DNA of 26,111 nt, taken from positions 1-26,111 of the forward strand of contig CAYQJO010000036.1 in assembly GCA_964417785.1 (NCBI GenBank), written 5' to 3'. Position numbers and translations under genes: made by a program. Shown here one piece after another: positions 16,457 to 24,350 of this stretch; the first letter of the stretch is position 1, and each line of letters begins with the position of its first letter. Below the pieces are notes generated by a model. It saw only the letters and a list, made by a program, of their open reading frames with translations, did not search any database and was not told the origin of the DNA. Origin of the DNA: DAOTUL01 sp034437435. Its GTDB lineage: Bacteria > Chloroflexota > Anaerolineae > Aggregatilineales > Phototrophicaceae.

Positions 16457-19061
16457 CCATCTGCGCCAGTTCGGTCGGCGTGAACACCAGCATATCGCCA
16501 CTCATATCGAGATCGGCAACCACATGGTCTCCTTCACGCACGGTGCCATCCAGAATGGCGACCGCCAGCGGGTCCTGAAGTTCGCGCTGGATGGTTCGCT
16601 TGAGTGGACGCGCACCGAAGACCGGGTCGAACCCTCGCTCAGCCAGGAAGCCGCGTGCCTCCGGCGTGAGTTCCAGCGTGATCCGGCGCTCGGCCAGCAG
16701 CCGTTCCAGCCGCACAAGCTGAATATCCACAATCTGAACGATATGCTCGCGGGCCAGACTGTGGAACAGGATGATCTCATCCAGCCGGTTCAAGAACTCT
16801 GGCCGGAACTGACGGTCCAGTTCGCCCATGATCGCCTGACGCAGTGTAGCGGGATCGGCATCAGCCCCCATCTGTTTGATAAGCTGGCTGCCGATGTTGC
16901 TGGTCATAATAATCACCGTGTTGGTGAAATCGACCGTGCGCCCCTGCCCATCGGTCAGGCGGCCATCGTCAAACACCTGCAAGAAGATGTTGAACACCTC
17001 CGGGTGGGCCTTTTCGATCTCATCGAACAGCACCACACAGTAGGGACGACGGCGGACGACTTCAGTAAGCTGACCACCCTCTTCATAGCCGACATAACCG
17101 GGCGGGGCACCGATCAACCGGGCGACAGAATGGCGCTCGCCGTACTCGCTCATGTCGATGCGTACCATCGCGTTCTCGTCGTCGAAGAGATAATTCGCCA
17201 GAGAACGGGCCATCTCAGTTTTACCCACGCCAGTCGGTCCCAGGAACAGGAACGTACCCACCGGGCGATTGGGGTCCTGCAAACCGGCACGACTGCGCCG
17301 CACCGCCGCCGAGACCGCACGGACCGCGTCATCCTGACCGATAACTCGCTCGTGCAGGCGGTCCTCCATGTGCAGCAGCTTTTCGATCTCACCCTCCAGC
17401 AGACGCGACACCGGAATCCCCGTCCAGCGCGAAACAATAGCGGCAATCTCATCGGCATCGACCTCTTCTTTCAACATGGTCGATCCATCGTCCCGCATGG
17501 CGTTGATCGCCTCCTCGCGGGCCACCAGTTCCTTGTCCAGTTCGGGCAGTGTCCCATAGCGGAGCCGGGCCGCCGCTTCCAGATCGCTGCGCCGCTCGGC
17601 CTGCTCCAACTCGACACGGGCTTCATCCATCCGGGATTTGATCTCCCGGATCGATTCGATGGCTTCTTTTTCCTTTTGCCAGCGGGCCGTCAGCGCGTTG
17701 AGTTCCTCCTGGACGTTCGCCAGTTCGCCTTCCAGGTCCTTCAAACGCTGCCTGGACGCCTTATCCCGTTCTTTCTTGAGCGCTTCACGTTCGATCTCTA
17801 ACTGCATCATATGCCGTTCAACCCGGTCCAGTTCCGCCGGACGCGAGTCGATCTCCATCTTGAGGTGCGCCGCCGCCTCATCGATCAGGTCGATAGCCTT
17901 ATCCGGTAGCTGGCGGTCGGAGATATAACGATTGCTCAAAGTCGCCGCCGCGATTACCGCACTGTCCTGGATACGCACGCCATGATGGACCTCATAGCGT
18001 TCTTTAAGTCCACGCAAAATGCTGATGGTGTCCTCGACGCCGGGTTCATCGACAAAAACCGTCTGGAAGCGCCGTTCCAACGCTGCGTCCTTCTCAATAT
18101 GCTTGCGGTATTCGTCCAGTGTGGTCGCGCCGATCATACGCAGTTCGCCGCGTGCCAGCATCGGCTTGAGCATATTGCCGGCGTCCATCGCACCTTCGGC
18201 GGCACCGGCACCGACGACCGTGTGCAGTTCGTCCAGAAACATGATGATCCGACCATCGCTGTCGGAGACTTCTTTCAGGACCGCTTTCAGCCGTTCCTCG
18301 AACTCACCGCGATACTTGGCACCGGCCAGCAGACTGCCCATATCCAGCGCCATGATCTGCTTATCACGCAGTCCCTCCGGCACATCGCCGTTGACAATCC
18401 GCTGCGCTAATCCTTCCACGATGGCCGTCTTACCCACACCAGCCTCGCCAATCAGCACCGGGTTGTTCTTGGTCCGGCGGCTGATAACATGGATCACGCG
18501 CCGAATCTCCTCGTCACGCCCGATAACCGGGTCCAACTTGCCCTGCCGCGCCATCGCGGTCAGATCACGCCCGTACTTTTCCAGACTTTTGTAGGTGCCT
18601 TCCGGTTCCTGGCTGGTAATACGCTGACCACCGCGAATCGCGGTGAGTGCCTGCAAAATGGCGTCATGGCTGATGCCATTGCGGGCCAACAAACCACTGA
18701 CCGTCGTGTCGTTCACCAATGCCAGCAGAATATGCTCGGTGCTGATGTATTCGTCGCGCATCTTCCCGGCTTCGGATTCAGCCTGATTGAGAACCTGCAC
18801 GGTGGCACGACTCAGACCAATCTGGACGTTGCTGCCGGTCACACGCGGCAGATTATCCAGCATGCCCTGGACATCGGTCATCAATGACGCCGGACGTGCG
18901 CCAATCTTGGCTGCGATTTCCGGCACCACGCCATCCTGCTGCTGCAACAGTGTCGCCAGGATATGGGCCGGTTCGATGGCGTTATGACCGTATTCGGTCG
19001 CCAGGGATTGCGATTTTAAGAGCGCTTCTTGCGCTTTGTTGGTGTACCTGTTTAAATCCAT
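16452..19061 (-). CDS. clpB: ClpB-type AAA+ disaggregase
   Basis: The 869-residue protein has the full ClpB layout: N-terminal Clp_N repeats (1-145), NBD1 with Walker A GEAGVGKT (205-212), Walker B IIMFLDELHT (272-281) and pore loop GAKYRGE (247-253), then a long coiled-coil middle domain (about 400-520). NBD2 follows with Walker A GPTGVGKT (608-615) and the pore loop GYVGYEEGGQ. It uses ATP to thread aggregated proteins, usually with DnaK/DnaJ, in the cytoplasm. The ATG at 19061 is preferred, because the ATG at 19079 overlaps the AGAAGGG ribosome site and adds six non-conserved residues. No CIRCE element was seen upstream. A palindromic repeat supplies the stop codon. The TIR gene starts 131 bases away on the other strand. 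Confidence 0.96.
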   Translation of the reverse strand: MDLNRYTNKAQEALLKSQSLATEYGHNAIEPAHILATLLQQQDGVVPEIAAKIGARPASLMTDVQGMLDNLPRVTGSNVQIGLSRATVQVLNQAESEAGKMRDEYISTEHILLALVNDTTVSGLLARNGISHDAILQALTAIRGGQRITSQEPEGTYKSLEKYGRDLTAMARQGKLDPVIGRDEEIRRVIHVISRRTKNNPVLIGEAGVGKTAIVEGLAQRIVNGDVPEGLRDKQIMALDMGSLLAGAKYRGEFEERLKAVLKEVSDSDGRIIMFLDELHTVVGAGAAEGAMDAGNMLKPMLARGELRMIGATTLDEYRKHIEKDAALERRFQTVFVDEPGVEDTISILRGLKERYEVHHGVRIQDSAVIAAATLSNRYISDRQLPDKAIDLIDEAAAHLKMEIDSRPAELDRVERHMMQLEIEREALKKERDKASRQRLKDLEGELANVQEELNALTARWQKEKEAIESIREIKSRMDEARVELEQAERRSDLEAAARLRYGTLPELDKELVAREEAINAMRDDGSTMLKEEVDADEIAAIVSRWTGIPVSRLLEGEIEKLLHMEDRLHERVIGQDDAVRAVSAAVRRSRAGLQDPNRPVGTFLFLGPTGVGKTEMARSLANYLFDDENAMVRIDMSEYGERHSVARLIGAPPGYVGYEEGGQLTEVVRRRPYCVVLFDEIEKAHPEVFNIFLQVFDDGRLTDGQGRTVDFTNTVIIMTSNIGSQLIKQMGADADPATLRQAIMGELDRQFRPEFLNRLDEIILFHSLAREHIVQIVDIQLVRLERLLAERRITLELTPEARGFLAERGFDPVFGARPLKRTIQRELQDPLAVAILDGTVREGDHVVADLDMSGDMLVFTPTELAQMA

Positions 19062-19093
19062 CTTTGATACCCTTCTCATCCTTTACGATCCAC

Positions 19094-19102
19094 AGCATAG
19101 CA
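19094..19102 (-). promoter_or_regulatory. Possible extended -10 promoter of clpB
   Basis: Read on the minus strand, TGC-TATGCT forms an extended -10 element about 30 bases upstream of the start at 19061. A nearby TTGACA (19103-19108) overlaps the region but is not spaced correctly for this -10. The alternative pairing, TTGACA with TAAAGG 17 bases downstream, would put the transcript start on the ribosome site. Confidence 0.35.
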
Positions 19103-19152
19103 TGTCAATATCTGAAGCCCATCAGCACAATATCAGATAAGCGTATATGCGT

Positions 19153-19158
19153 TATAAT
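19153..19158 (+). promoter_or_regulatory. Possible -10 element of the TIR gene
   Basis: TATAAT stands 34 bases before the ATG at 19193. It is a perfect consensus hexamer but lacks a clear -35 hexamer at the usual spacing, so an activator or weak promoter is possible. Confidence 0.45.
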
Positions 19159-19192
19159 CGGTTATGTACCGTAAGACTCAGGCCGGAGCATC

Positions 19193-19996
19193 ATGTCGCA
19201 CGTTTTCATCAGCTACAGCAGCAAGAACATTGATTACGCTCAAAATCTGGCAAACACCCTCACCCAACTCGGCTTCGACATCTGGATCGACAACCGCAAG
19301 CTCCAGAGCGGTGATGACTGGTGGCGGGCAATCGTCCAGGCGTTGAGTACATGCAGCAGTTTCGTCGTCATTCTCACACCGGAGTCCGACGCATCAAAGT
19401 GGGTCCAGCGCGAGATCACCCTGGCCGATAACTGGAACAAACCCATGTTCCCGCTCCTGCTAGCCGGTGACATCAACACCGAGAATTTCCTGATATTTGT
19501 GCGCACGCAGTATGAAGATGTACGAAACGGCCAACTGCCACCAGAACGATTTTACCAACGGCTGGCGCAGTCCACACCGCGCAAGTCCGCGCCGGGGACC
19601 GTTATCCAGAACACCGCCACCAACGCCTACGATCCACAACTGGCGACGGCCATGCAAAGTCCGCCGGAACAGCCCTATTACTTCTCGCCCGTCGGCACCT
19701 GGAACGCTCAGATTCAAAACACATATAATGGTGTCTATGGCAGCGGCACGTACATTTTTGCCCCCAATGGTGCCTTCAGCGCACGTTTGAGCAATCCGAT
19801 GGGAACCTTTGACGCCCAGGGCCAGTGGAATCTATATGGCAATCAGATGGGGTTGCAGGGCATGCAGTGGCCGGTCATGTGGCCCGCCAATCAGATGCCT
19901 TACATGACGGTTCTGCACATCAACGATGCATCGCCGGTGTTATTTCGCGGCAGTACCGCCGGTGGCGAGGTCTTCGTCTGCCAGCGAGTCAGTTAG
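19193..19996 (+). CDS. TIR-domain protein with a C-terminal beta-rich domain
   Basis: This 267-residue protein starts with a TIR_2-type domain (1-about 128): HVFISYSSKNIDYAQNLA (box 1), FDIWIDNRKLQSGDDWW (box 2 region), and WVQRE at 70-74. E74 sits where catalytic TIR NADases such as SARM1 hold their glutamate (WxxxE), so NAD cleavage is plausible. A flexible linker (about 129-160) leads to a beta-rich, aromatic and glycine-rich domain (GTWNAQIQ, YGSGTYIFAPNG, AQGQWNLYGNQ) resembling lipocalin-like or beta-sandwich folds; I cannot name it. The domain could sense a ligand. The ribosome site CGGAG lies about 4 bases before ATG. It is divergent from clpB and convergent with a glycosyltransferase, overlapping its stop by four bases. 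A defence role is inference. Confidence 0.85.
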   Translation: MSHVFISYSSKNIDYAQNLANTLTQLGFDIWIDNRKLQSGDDWWRAIVQALSTCSSFVVILTPESDASKWVQREITLADNWNKPMFPLLLAGDINTENFLIFVRTQYEDVRNGQLPPERFYQRLAQSTPRKSAPGTVIQNTATNAYDPQLATAMQSPPEQPYYFSPVGTWNAQIQNTYNGVYGSGTYIFAPNGAFSARLSNPMGTFDAQGQWNLYGNQMGLQGMQWPVMWPANQMPYMTVLHINDASPVLFRGSTAGGEVFVCQRVS

Positions 19997-21612
19997 CAGT
20001 CGCCGTCCCAGGCCAGCCGATAGATGACCATTTTGGAGCCACCATTCGCGGTCGCGGTGGTGCCGTCGGACTGATAATGAAAGCACAGTCGCGGATCGGT
20101 CACATCCTGCCCCGGCACCTGATCGGTAAACGCCATCAAGTAGCGGGCATCGCGCTCCTGCATCAAGGCCCATAGACCGTCCGGGTCACCGATAAGCGGT
20201 GTCACCTCCGGACTGACCAGACCGGCAATATCGAGGATGGTCAGGCGATCCGCGAAATAGCCGACCGCGCCGATGTCGTGGACTGCCAGCAGCGCGTCCT
20301 GCGGTAGATTGTCACGCATCCACTGAGCCGGAGCCACCATCTCTTCTTCGATGATCGCCACATCGGTGCGGTAGACATCGCGCCCCAGCACCAGCGCAAA
20401 ATACACCAGAGATACGACAGCAGCAGCGGCCAGAGTCCGCGCCGGGATGCGGGCCAGCATGATCTCCTTAGTGACGACCACAAAATAATACGTTCCGGCA
20501 GCACCCAGGACGATCAACCCCGGAAGCGCCGGAATCACATAGCGCCCGTGCTGGTAGGTGGCCGGTAGGCGTGCGGCATAGAGCGCGATCAACCCCACCG
20601 CCCAAAACAGCGGCAGCAGCCAGCGGATGTCGCACCGCAGCGCCCGGTACACCATATAGACCATGCCCGGAATCAGTAGGGCCTGCGCACCCGCCAGAAT
20701 CGGCTCGGTCATTCCCCACAGGCGATCCAGATACGGCTGTGCTAGGAGTGGGCGGTGCTGGATATACTTGGCCTCCGACGTATCCGGCAGCAAGCCACCA
20801 CCGAGGCTCAGATTGAGCAGCAGATAAGGCGCGATCATGATGGCGAAGGCTCCCATCGCCCCCTTGATCCAACGTGTAGGAACACGATAAATCGTATCCG
20901 GTTGGTCCACCCCGGACGACAAGAATGGCGTCCGCGAATCACGTCTATGGTCGTAGGGACGCACTTCTGCGCGTCCGCCGGACGACACATTCAAATTGAA
21001 CAGCCGCCAGTGCGATAGAACCCGATGCACAACATACACCAACCCGGCCAACCCCGCCGCCAGAATCCCTTCCGGGCGCGTGGATACTGTCAGCGCCGCC
21101 ACCACCCCGAAGATCACGCCGGAACGTGTCGAATCGTCATCGCGCCACGCCAGCCACATCAACGCCAGCACCAGGGTGGAAAACAGCATTGTTTCCATAC
21201 CAGAAGATGCTGCCCATAACAGGTGCCACGATAATATCAGCGTCAATCCGGCCACCAGACCGGCGATCCGGTCATCTGGCAGCAGCTTATCCACCATGCG
21301 TGCGCCGATCATGGCCGCTACCGCGAGTGCCAGCACACCGAGCGTATGGGTCCACACCATATGCGGCAGGTTCAGCGCATAACCGACTGCCAGCATAACC
21401 GTGTAGAAGGGTGCAGTCGAAGCTGCCGATAGATCGCCAGAGATAAACGACCACTCACTGTGCTGCCCCAGGTTGCGCCCATAGACCTGATGAATCCAGC
21501 TATCATCCAGCGGGAAGCCGCCGTCACGGGTGTAGAATCCCACCAGCAGCGCCGCCAGCAGCAAGAATACCCCATCCCGCAGCATGACGATCTGATTATC
21601 GCGCAATCGCAT
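19993..21612 (-). CDS. GT-C family membrane glycosyltransferase with a repeat insertion
   Basis: This product of 539 residues has about 11-12 hydrophobic helices and a C-terminal soluble domain. The first outer loop holds FPLDDSWIHQ (33-42), the catalytic-acid position of GT-C (PMT/ArnT-like, GT39-like) enzymes that use lipid-linked sugars. STRPEG (177-182) recurs in related Chloroflexota proteins as I recall them. The ATG at 21612 is chosen because CCTCCT (plus strand, 21621-21626) gives an AGGAGG site 8 bases upstream; the alternatives at 21633 and 21585 lack one. It overlaps the previous gene by 17 bases. Residues about 212-233 are encoded by a small palindromic insertion and fall in a loop between helices. 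Confidence 0.82.
   Translation of the reverse strand: MRLRDNQIVMLRDGVFLLLAALLVGFYTRDGGFPLDDSWIHQVYGRNLGQHSEWSFISGDLSAASTAPFYTVMLAVGYALNLPHMVWTHTLGVLALAVAAMIGARMVDKLLPDDRIAGLVAGLTLILSWHLLWAASSGMETMLFSTLVLALMWLAWRDDDSTRSGVIFGVVAALTVSTRPEGILAAGLAGLVYVVHRVLSHWRLFNLNVSSGGRAEVRPYDHRRDSRTPFLSSGVDQPDTIYRVPTRWIKGAMGAFAIMIAPYLLLNLSLGGGLLPDTSEAKYIQHRPLLAQPYLDRLWGMTEPILAGAQALLIPGMVYMVYRALRCDIRWLLPLFWAVGLIALYAARLPATYQHGRYVIPALPGLIVLGAAGTYYFVVVTKEIMLARIPARTLAAAAVVSLVYFALVLGRDVYRTDVAIIEEEMVAPAQWMRDNLPQDALLAVHDIGAVGYFADRLTILDIAGLVSPEVTPLIGDPDGLWALMQERDARYLMAFTDQVPGQDVTDPRLCFHYQSDGTTATANGGSKMVIYRLAWDGDC
20912..20987. repeat. Small palindromic element inserted in frame in a glycosyltransferase gene
   Basis: The 10-base direct repeat CCGGACGACA occurs at 20912-20921 and 20978-20987, exactly 66 bases (22 codons) apart. 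The interior has GGACGC (20957-20962) facing GCGTCC (20971-20976), CGGACG (20913-20918) facing CGTCCG (20929-20934), and the core CACGTCTATGG (20940-20950) shared with the clpB-end element. On the minus strand the two repeat copies both encode an SSG tripeptide (VSSG and LSSG). The direct repeat may be a target-site duplication or part of the element's own symmetry. Confidence 0.6.
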
Positions 21613-23116
21613 AGAGCGTGCCTCCTGCCACATCGACCGGCGTCAGAAAATCCGGCGGGTTATTCGTATCAAGATCGAAACTCACCGGCACCGCCGTTCC
21701 CTGGATCAGAACATGGGTGGCATGGTAATTTTCAGCCAGGTCCAACAGAGTCTCTACCGGCGCGTTGGGCAGCACCAACGCGCTCAGACCGGTGTGATAG
21801 TAAAATTCCGGCGGATCATTGACCACCACACGGGCATCATCCGGCAGCACATCCCGCACCCGCTGATACAGTCCCGGCGTAGACTCTTCGACGCGGTTGG
21901 GTACAGCGATATTCCATGAGAGAACCAGCGCCAGCGCCACCAACCCGACCGAGAAAACCCACTTGGCCGAACGCGGATTCCAGGTGCGCCGCCGCACCGC
22001 AATCCAATCGACCAGATCATCTAATCCGGCCACACCCAGCGCCATCCACCAGGGAAACAGCGCCACCGACGAATGCAGCAAACCGCCACGATACCCGGCG
22101 AACGGAAATATCAACGTCATCAAGATATGCAAACCCAGGGCATACCACAGCACGCCGCGCAAGAACGGCTCACGACGGCGATTCCACAACGCCAGCAGCA
22201 GCAGTGGAGCCAGAACGATCAAGCCTTCGACAGCGATGAAGGTCTGCAAATTACTGACGAACGCGGTCCAGCGTGAGTCGATGAATGCCTGCGCGGTGAA
22301 GTCGCCCAGACTGGCTCCTGGCGGATAGTTGAACAGATCGTCATAACTCAGGTACCACATGGCCTGTGCGCCCCCCAGTGGCAGCGGCGTGCCAATCTCA
22401 ATCAGATTGCGCACAAACCAGGGTCCCATCGCCAGTAGATACCCTGTTGTTACCAGGGCCAGCGCGGTCAGGCTGCGGCGGTCGAGCAAAATCACCAGCC
22501 ATGCCACCAGCAGCAGCAGCACCCCGTCCACGCGAGTCAGATGGCTCAATCCGGCGCATATCCCCGCCAGCAGCCACCAACGCGGTTTATGCGCAGTCGC
22601 ACCCAGTCCGATAAACACCAGCGCCAGCGATCCCACCAGCGCGTAGGGAACGAAATTGTCAGTCTGGCCCCAGAAGCGGGCGTAGAAGCCACCGGCGAGC
22701 GTCATGATCCCGGCCACCCACATGTGCCGGCGTGTGCCGCCGATGCGCCCACCCAACCAGAAACCGACTCCGGCGACCGCTGCCAGCATCACCGCCAGCG
22801 GCCACTGCGCTGCGTAGTAGTCGCCCGGTGCATCCAGCACCCACATGCCGAATCCAGCCACCAACGAGGTCAGTGGCATCCAGTAGAGATGTGAAGGCGC
22901 GGCTTCATCTGGCGCGATTGTCTCCGGTGCGCCGTTGTACGTGTAGAGATAGCCGTCCGTCAGACCGTCACCCGCTGCCAACCGTTCCGCCGCGTTGAAG
23001 TAGTAATAGGCGTCGGTGTAGCCCGGCTGCGCCGACAACCCGCGTGTGAGCAGCACGGACCCGACCAGGGCCAACAGGGCAAAAAAGATGATGTGCTTTC
23101 TCACTGCTGCCACCAT
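21596..23116 (-). CDS. GT-C (GT39-like) membrane glycosyltransferase
   Basis: This product of about 506 residues has an N-terminal membrane helix (about 7-25), a loop with GYTDAYYYFNAAERLAAGDG in which D35 is the likely catalytic acid, about 10 further helices, and a C-terminal soluble part with a NDPPEFYYHTG stretch (about 415-425). The pattern fits the dolichyl-phosphate-mannosyltransferase-like superfamily. A much longer open frame reaches 23479, but its first 121 codons lie on top of the upstream gene and look non-coding. The ATG at 23116 overlaps the upstream stop by 16 bases. A GTG at 23104 gives a classic GTGA overlap with GGTGG upstream and is nearly as likely. Confidence 0.78.
   Translation of the reverse strand: MVAAVRKHIIFFALLALVGSVLLTRGLSAQPGYTDAYYYFNAAERLAAGDGLTDGYLYTYNGAPETIAPDEAAPSHLYWMPLTSLVAGFGMWVLDAPGDYYAAQWPLAVMLAAVAGVGFWLGGRIGGTRRHMWVAGIMTLAGGFYARFWGQTDNFVPYALVGSLALVFIGLGATAHKPRWWLLAGICAGLSHLTRVDGVLLLLVAWLVILLDRRSLTALALVTTGYLLAMGPWFVRNLIEIGTPLPLGGAQAMWYLSYDDLFNYPPGASLGDFTAQAFIDSRWTAFVSNLQTFIAVEGLIVLAPLLLLALWNRRREPFLRGVLWYALGLHILMTLIFPFAGYRGGLLHSSVALFPWWMALGVAGLDDLVDWIAVRRRTWNPRSAKWVFSVGLVALALVLSWNIAVPNRVEESTPGLYQRVRDVLPDDARVVVNDPPEFYYHTGLSALVLPNAPVETLLDLAENYHATHVLIQGTAVPVSFDLDTNNPPDFLTPVDVAGGTLYAIAR
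21621..21626 (-). promoter_or_regulatory. Shine-Dalgarno site that decides the start of the repeat-bearing glycosyltransferase
   Basis: On the minus strand AGGAGG lies 8 bases before the ATG at 21612. It sits inside the end of the preceding gene, so ribosomes finishing that gene could restart here. Confidence 0.75.
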
Positions 23117-24342
23117 AGACGACGTGTCAGCCACAGCAATGCATAGGCTAGAAACGGCAGCGGCAGGAACAACGAGGGATGTTCCAGCGTCGCTCGTCCC
23201 TGCACAGTGATGAGGAACTGCGCCCAGGAGAACCCCCACAGCATCACCAGCGCCACCAACGCCGCGACATGGCCCCAACGCGCATCTATCTGCTTGAGAT
23301 AGAACATCAGCGCCAGATTGAACACGACAAAATGCGGGGTTGCCGTCCGCAGCGCTACCAGATGGGTGACGGACAGTGTGAGGACCAGCGCCCATAACAT
23401 GCGCTCGCGCCGTTGTTCGACCAGCACCGTATACCAGGCCCACAGCATCGGCAGGATGAACACCAGATTGACGACCCATTCAACCGCCGTACCCACGTTG
23501 AAATAATGCTGCACCACAATCCAGACCGGTGAGCCGGTATCGGGATAAGCCGCAGCCGTGTACTCAGGATATTGGCGCACCTGATCTAACCAGTCGCCAA
23601 ACCACGCCGGTTCCAGGATAAACGAAGCCAGCATCAACCCGGCGAAGGCGACGGCAAAGGCCGTGACAAAACGCCAGCGCTGAAAACGTACCCCCCACAG
23701 CAGCAGAAGCGGCACCAATAAATAGCCCATCTGCGGCTTGAATGTCGAAACCGCCAGCGCCACACCGGCCAGAACATCCAGCTTATGACGGAACAAGGCC
23801 CACACGGTCACGATTTGCAGCAGATACACGATATGGCTCGGCTGGCCCAGAAACAAGCCGCGCCCGGCGAAGTAATCAAACAGTGACCAGACAATCAGCG
23901 GGAGCAGCAGCCACGTCACCGGCTGCCACTGGTATAAGTTGAGCAGCAGCAGCAGCGCCGCCACCAGACATACTTCGAGCAGCACCATCCATATCGCCGA
24001 CGCCCAGGCATAATCCATGAAGACGGTCGGCCCGACCACAAACACGGTGTAAAACGGGTAGACAAAAAATCCGGGGTCTTCGTTCTCGACAACTGGACGC
24101 CCATAAATGCGATCCTGGATGTTCAGACTCGCCTGTTCGCTGTAGGGGCTGAGGCCGTCCTCGAAGAAGGAACGTGACCCTTCCCAGCGGGAGAGAAAAT
24201 CGTTGTGGCCGGGGAACGGTTCGGTGAAGAAGTTGTGGGTCATCACCACATTACCGACCAGCACGGCGATCAGAATGGCAGCAGCGACGATCCCCTGAAC
24301 CACCCCACTATTCGATTTTGCGCCTACTGCTGCATCTTGCAT
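23101..24342 (-). CDS. GT87/DUF2029-family membrane glycosyltransferase
   Basis: This product of 413 residues has about 10-11 hydrophobic helices. The first outer loop FPGHNDFLSRWEGSRSFFEDGLSPY (43-67) carries D48 and the L-x-PY pattern typical of the GT87 family, which includes mycobacterial polyprenyl-phosphomannose mannosyltransferases. A second typical mark is STFKPQMGYLLVPLLLLWG near the middle. The ATG at 24342 follows AGGGGG by 4 bases; a TTG one codon earlier is too close. It starts 8 bases after the Mrr-type gene, which makes co-transcription very likely. It acts at the membrane and probably uses a polyprenyl-phosphate sugar. Confidence 0.85.
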   Translation of the reverse strand: MQDAAVGAKSNSGVVQGIVAAAILIAVLVGNVVMTHNFFTEPFPGHNDFLSRWEGSRSFFEDGLSPYSEQASLNIQDRIYGRPVVENEDPGFFVYPFYTVFVVGPTVFMDYAWASAIWMVLLEVCLVAALLLLLNLYQWQPVTWLLLPLIVWSLFDYFAGRGLFLGQPSHIVYLLQIVTVWALFRHKLDVLAGVALAVSTFKPQMGYLLVPLLLLWGVRFQRWRFVTAFAVAFAGLMLASFILEPAWFGDWLDQVRQYPEYTAAAYPDTGSPVWIVVQHYFNVGTAVEWVVNLVFILPMLWAWYTVLVEQRRERMLWALVLTLSVTHLVALRTATPHFVVFNLALMFYLKQIDARWGHVAALVALVMLWGFSWAQFLITVQGRATLEHPSLFLPLPFLAYALLWLTRRLWWQQ

Positions 24343-24350
24343 CAATCCCC

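Noticed and set aside
16356..17801. A 481-codon open frame on the plus strand, antisense to clpB
   Set aside because: It lies wholly over the conserved C-terminal half of clpB, is rich in His, Gln and Arg as expected of a mirror frame, and has no domain I recognise.
19062..19192. A CIRCE (HrcA) operator upstream of clpB
   Set aside because: No TTAGCACTC-N9-GAGTGCTAA pattern or close variant is present in the divergent gap.
19310..19340. Loss of the catalytic glutamate in the TIR domain (WWRAI in place of WWREI)
   Set aside because: The catalytic glutamate of TIR NADases lies in the later WxxxE motif, which is intact here as WVQRE.
12784..19996. A single defence island uniting the NACHT-like NTPase and the TIR protein
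   Set aside because: They are separated by a terminator, an isomerase-like gene and clpB on the other strand, so no shared operon or known combination supports one system.
23117..23479. A 121-residue N-terminal extension of the GT39-like glycosyltransferase
   Set aside because: These codons overlap the GT87 gene on the same strand in another frame and give low-complexity Gly/Ala/Arg residues; the family N-terminus with its first membrane helix begins at about 23116.
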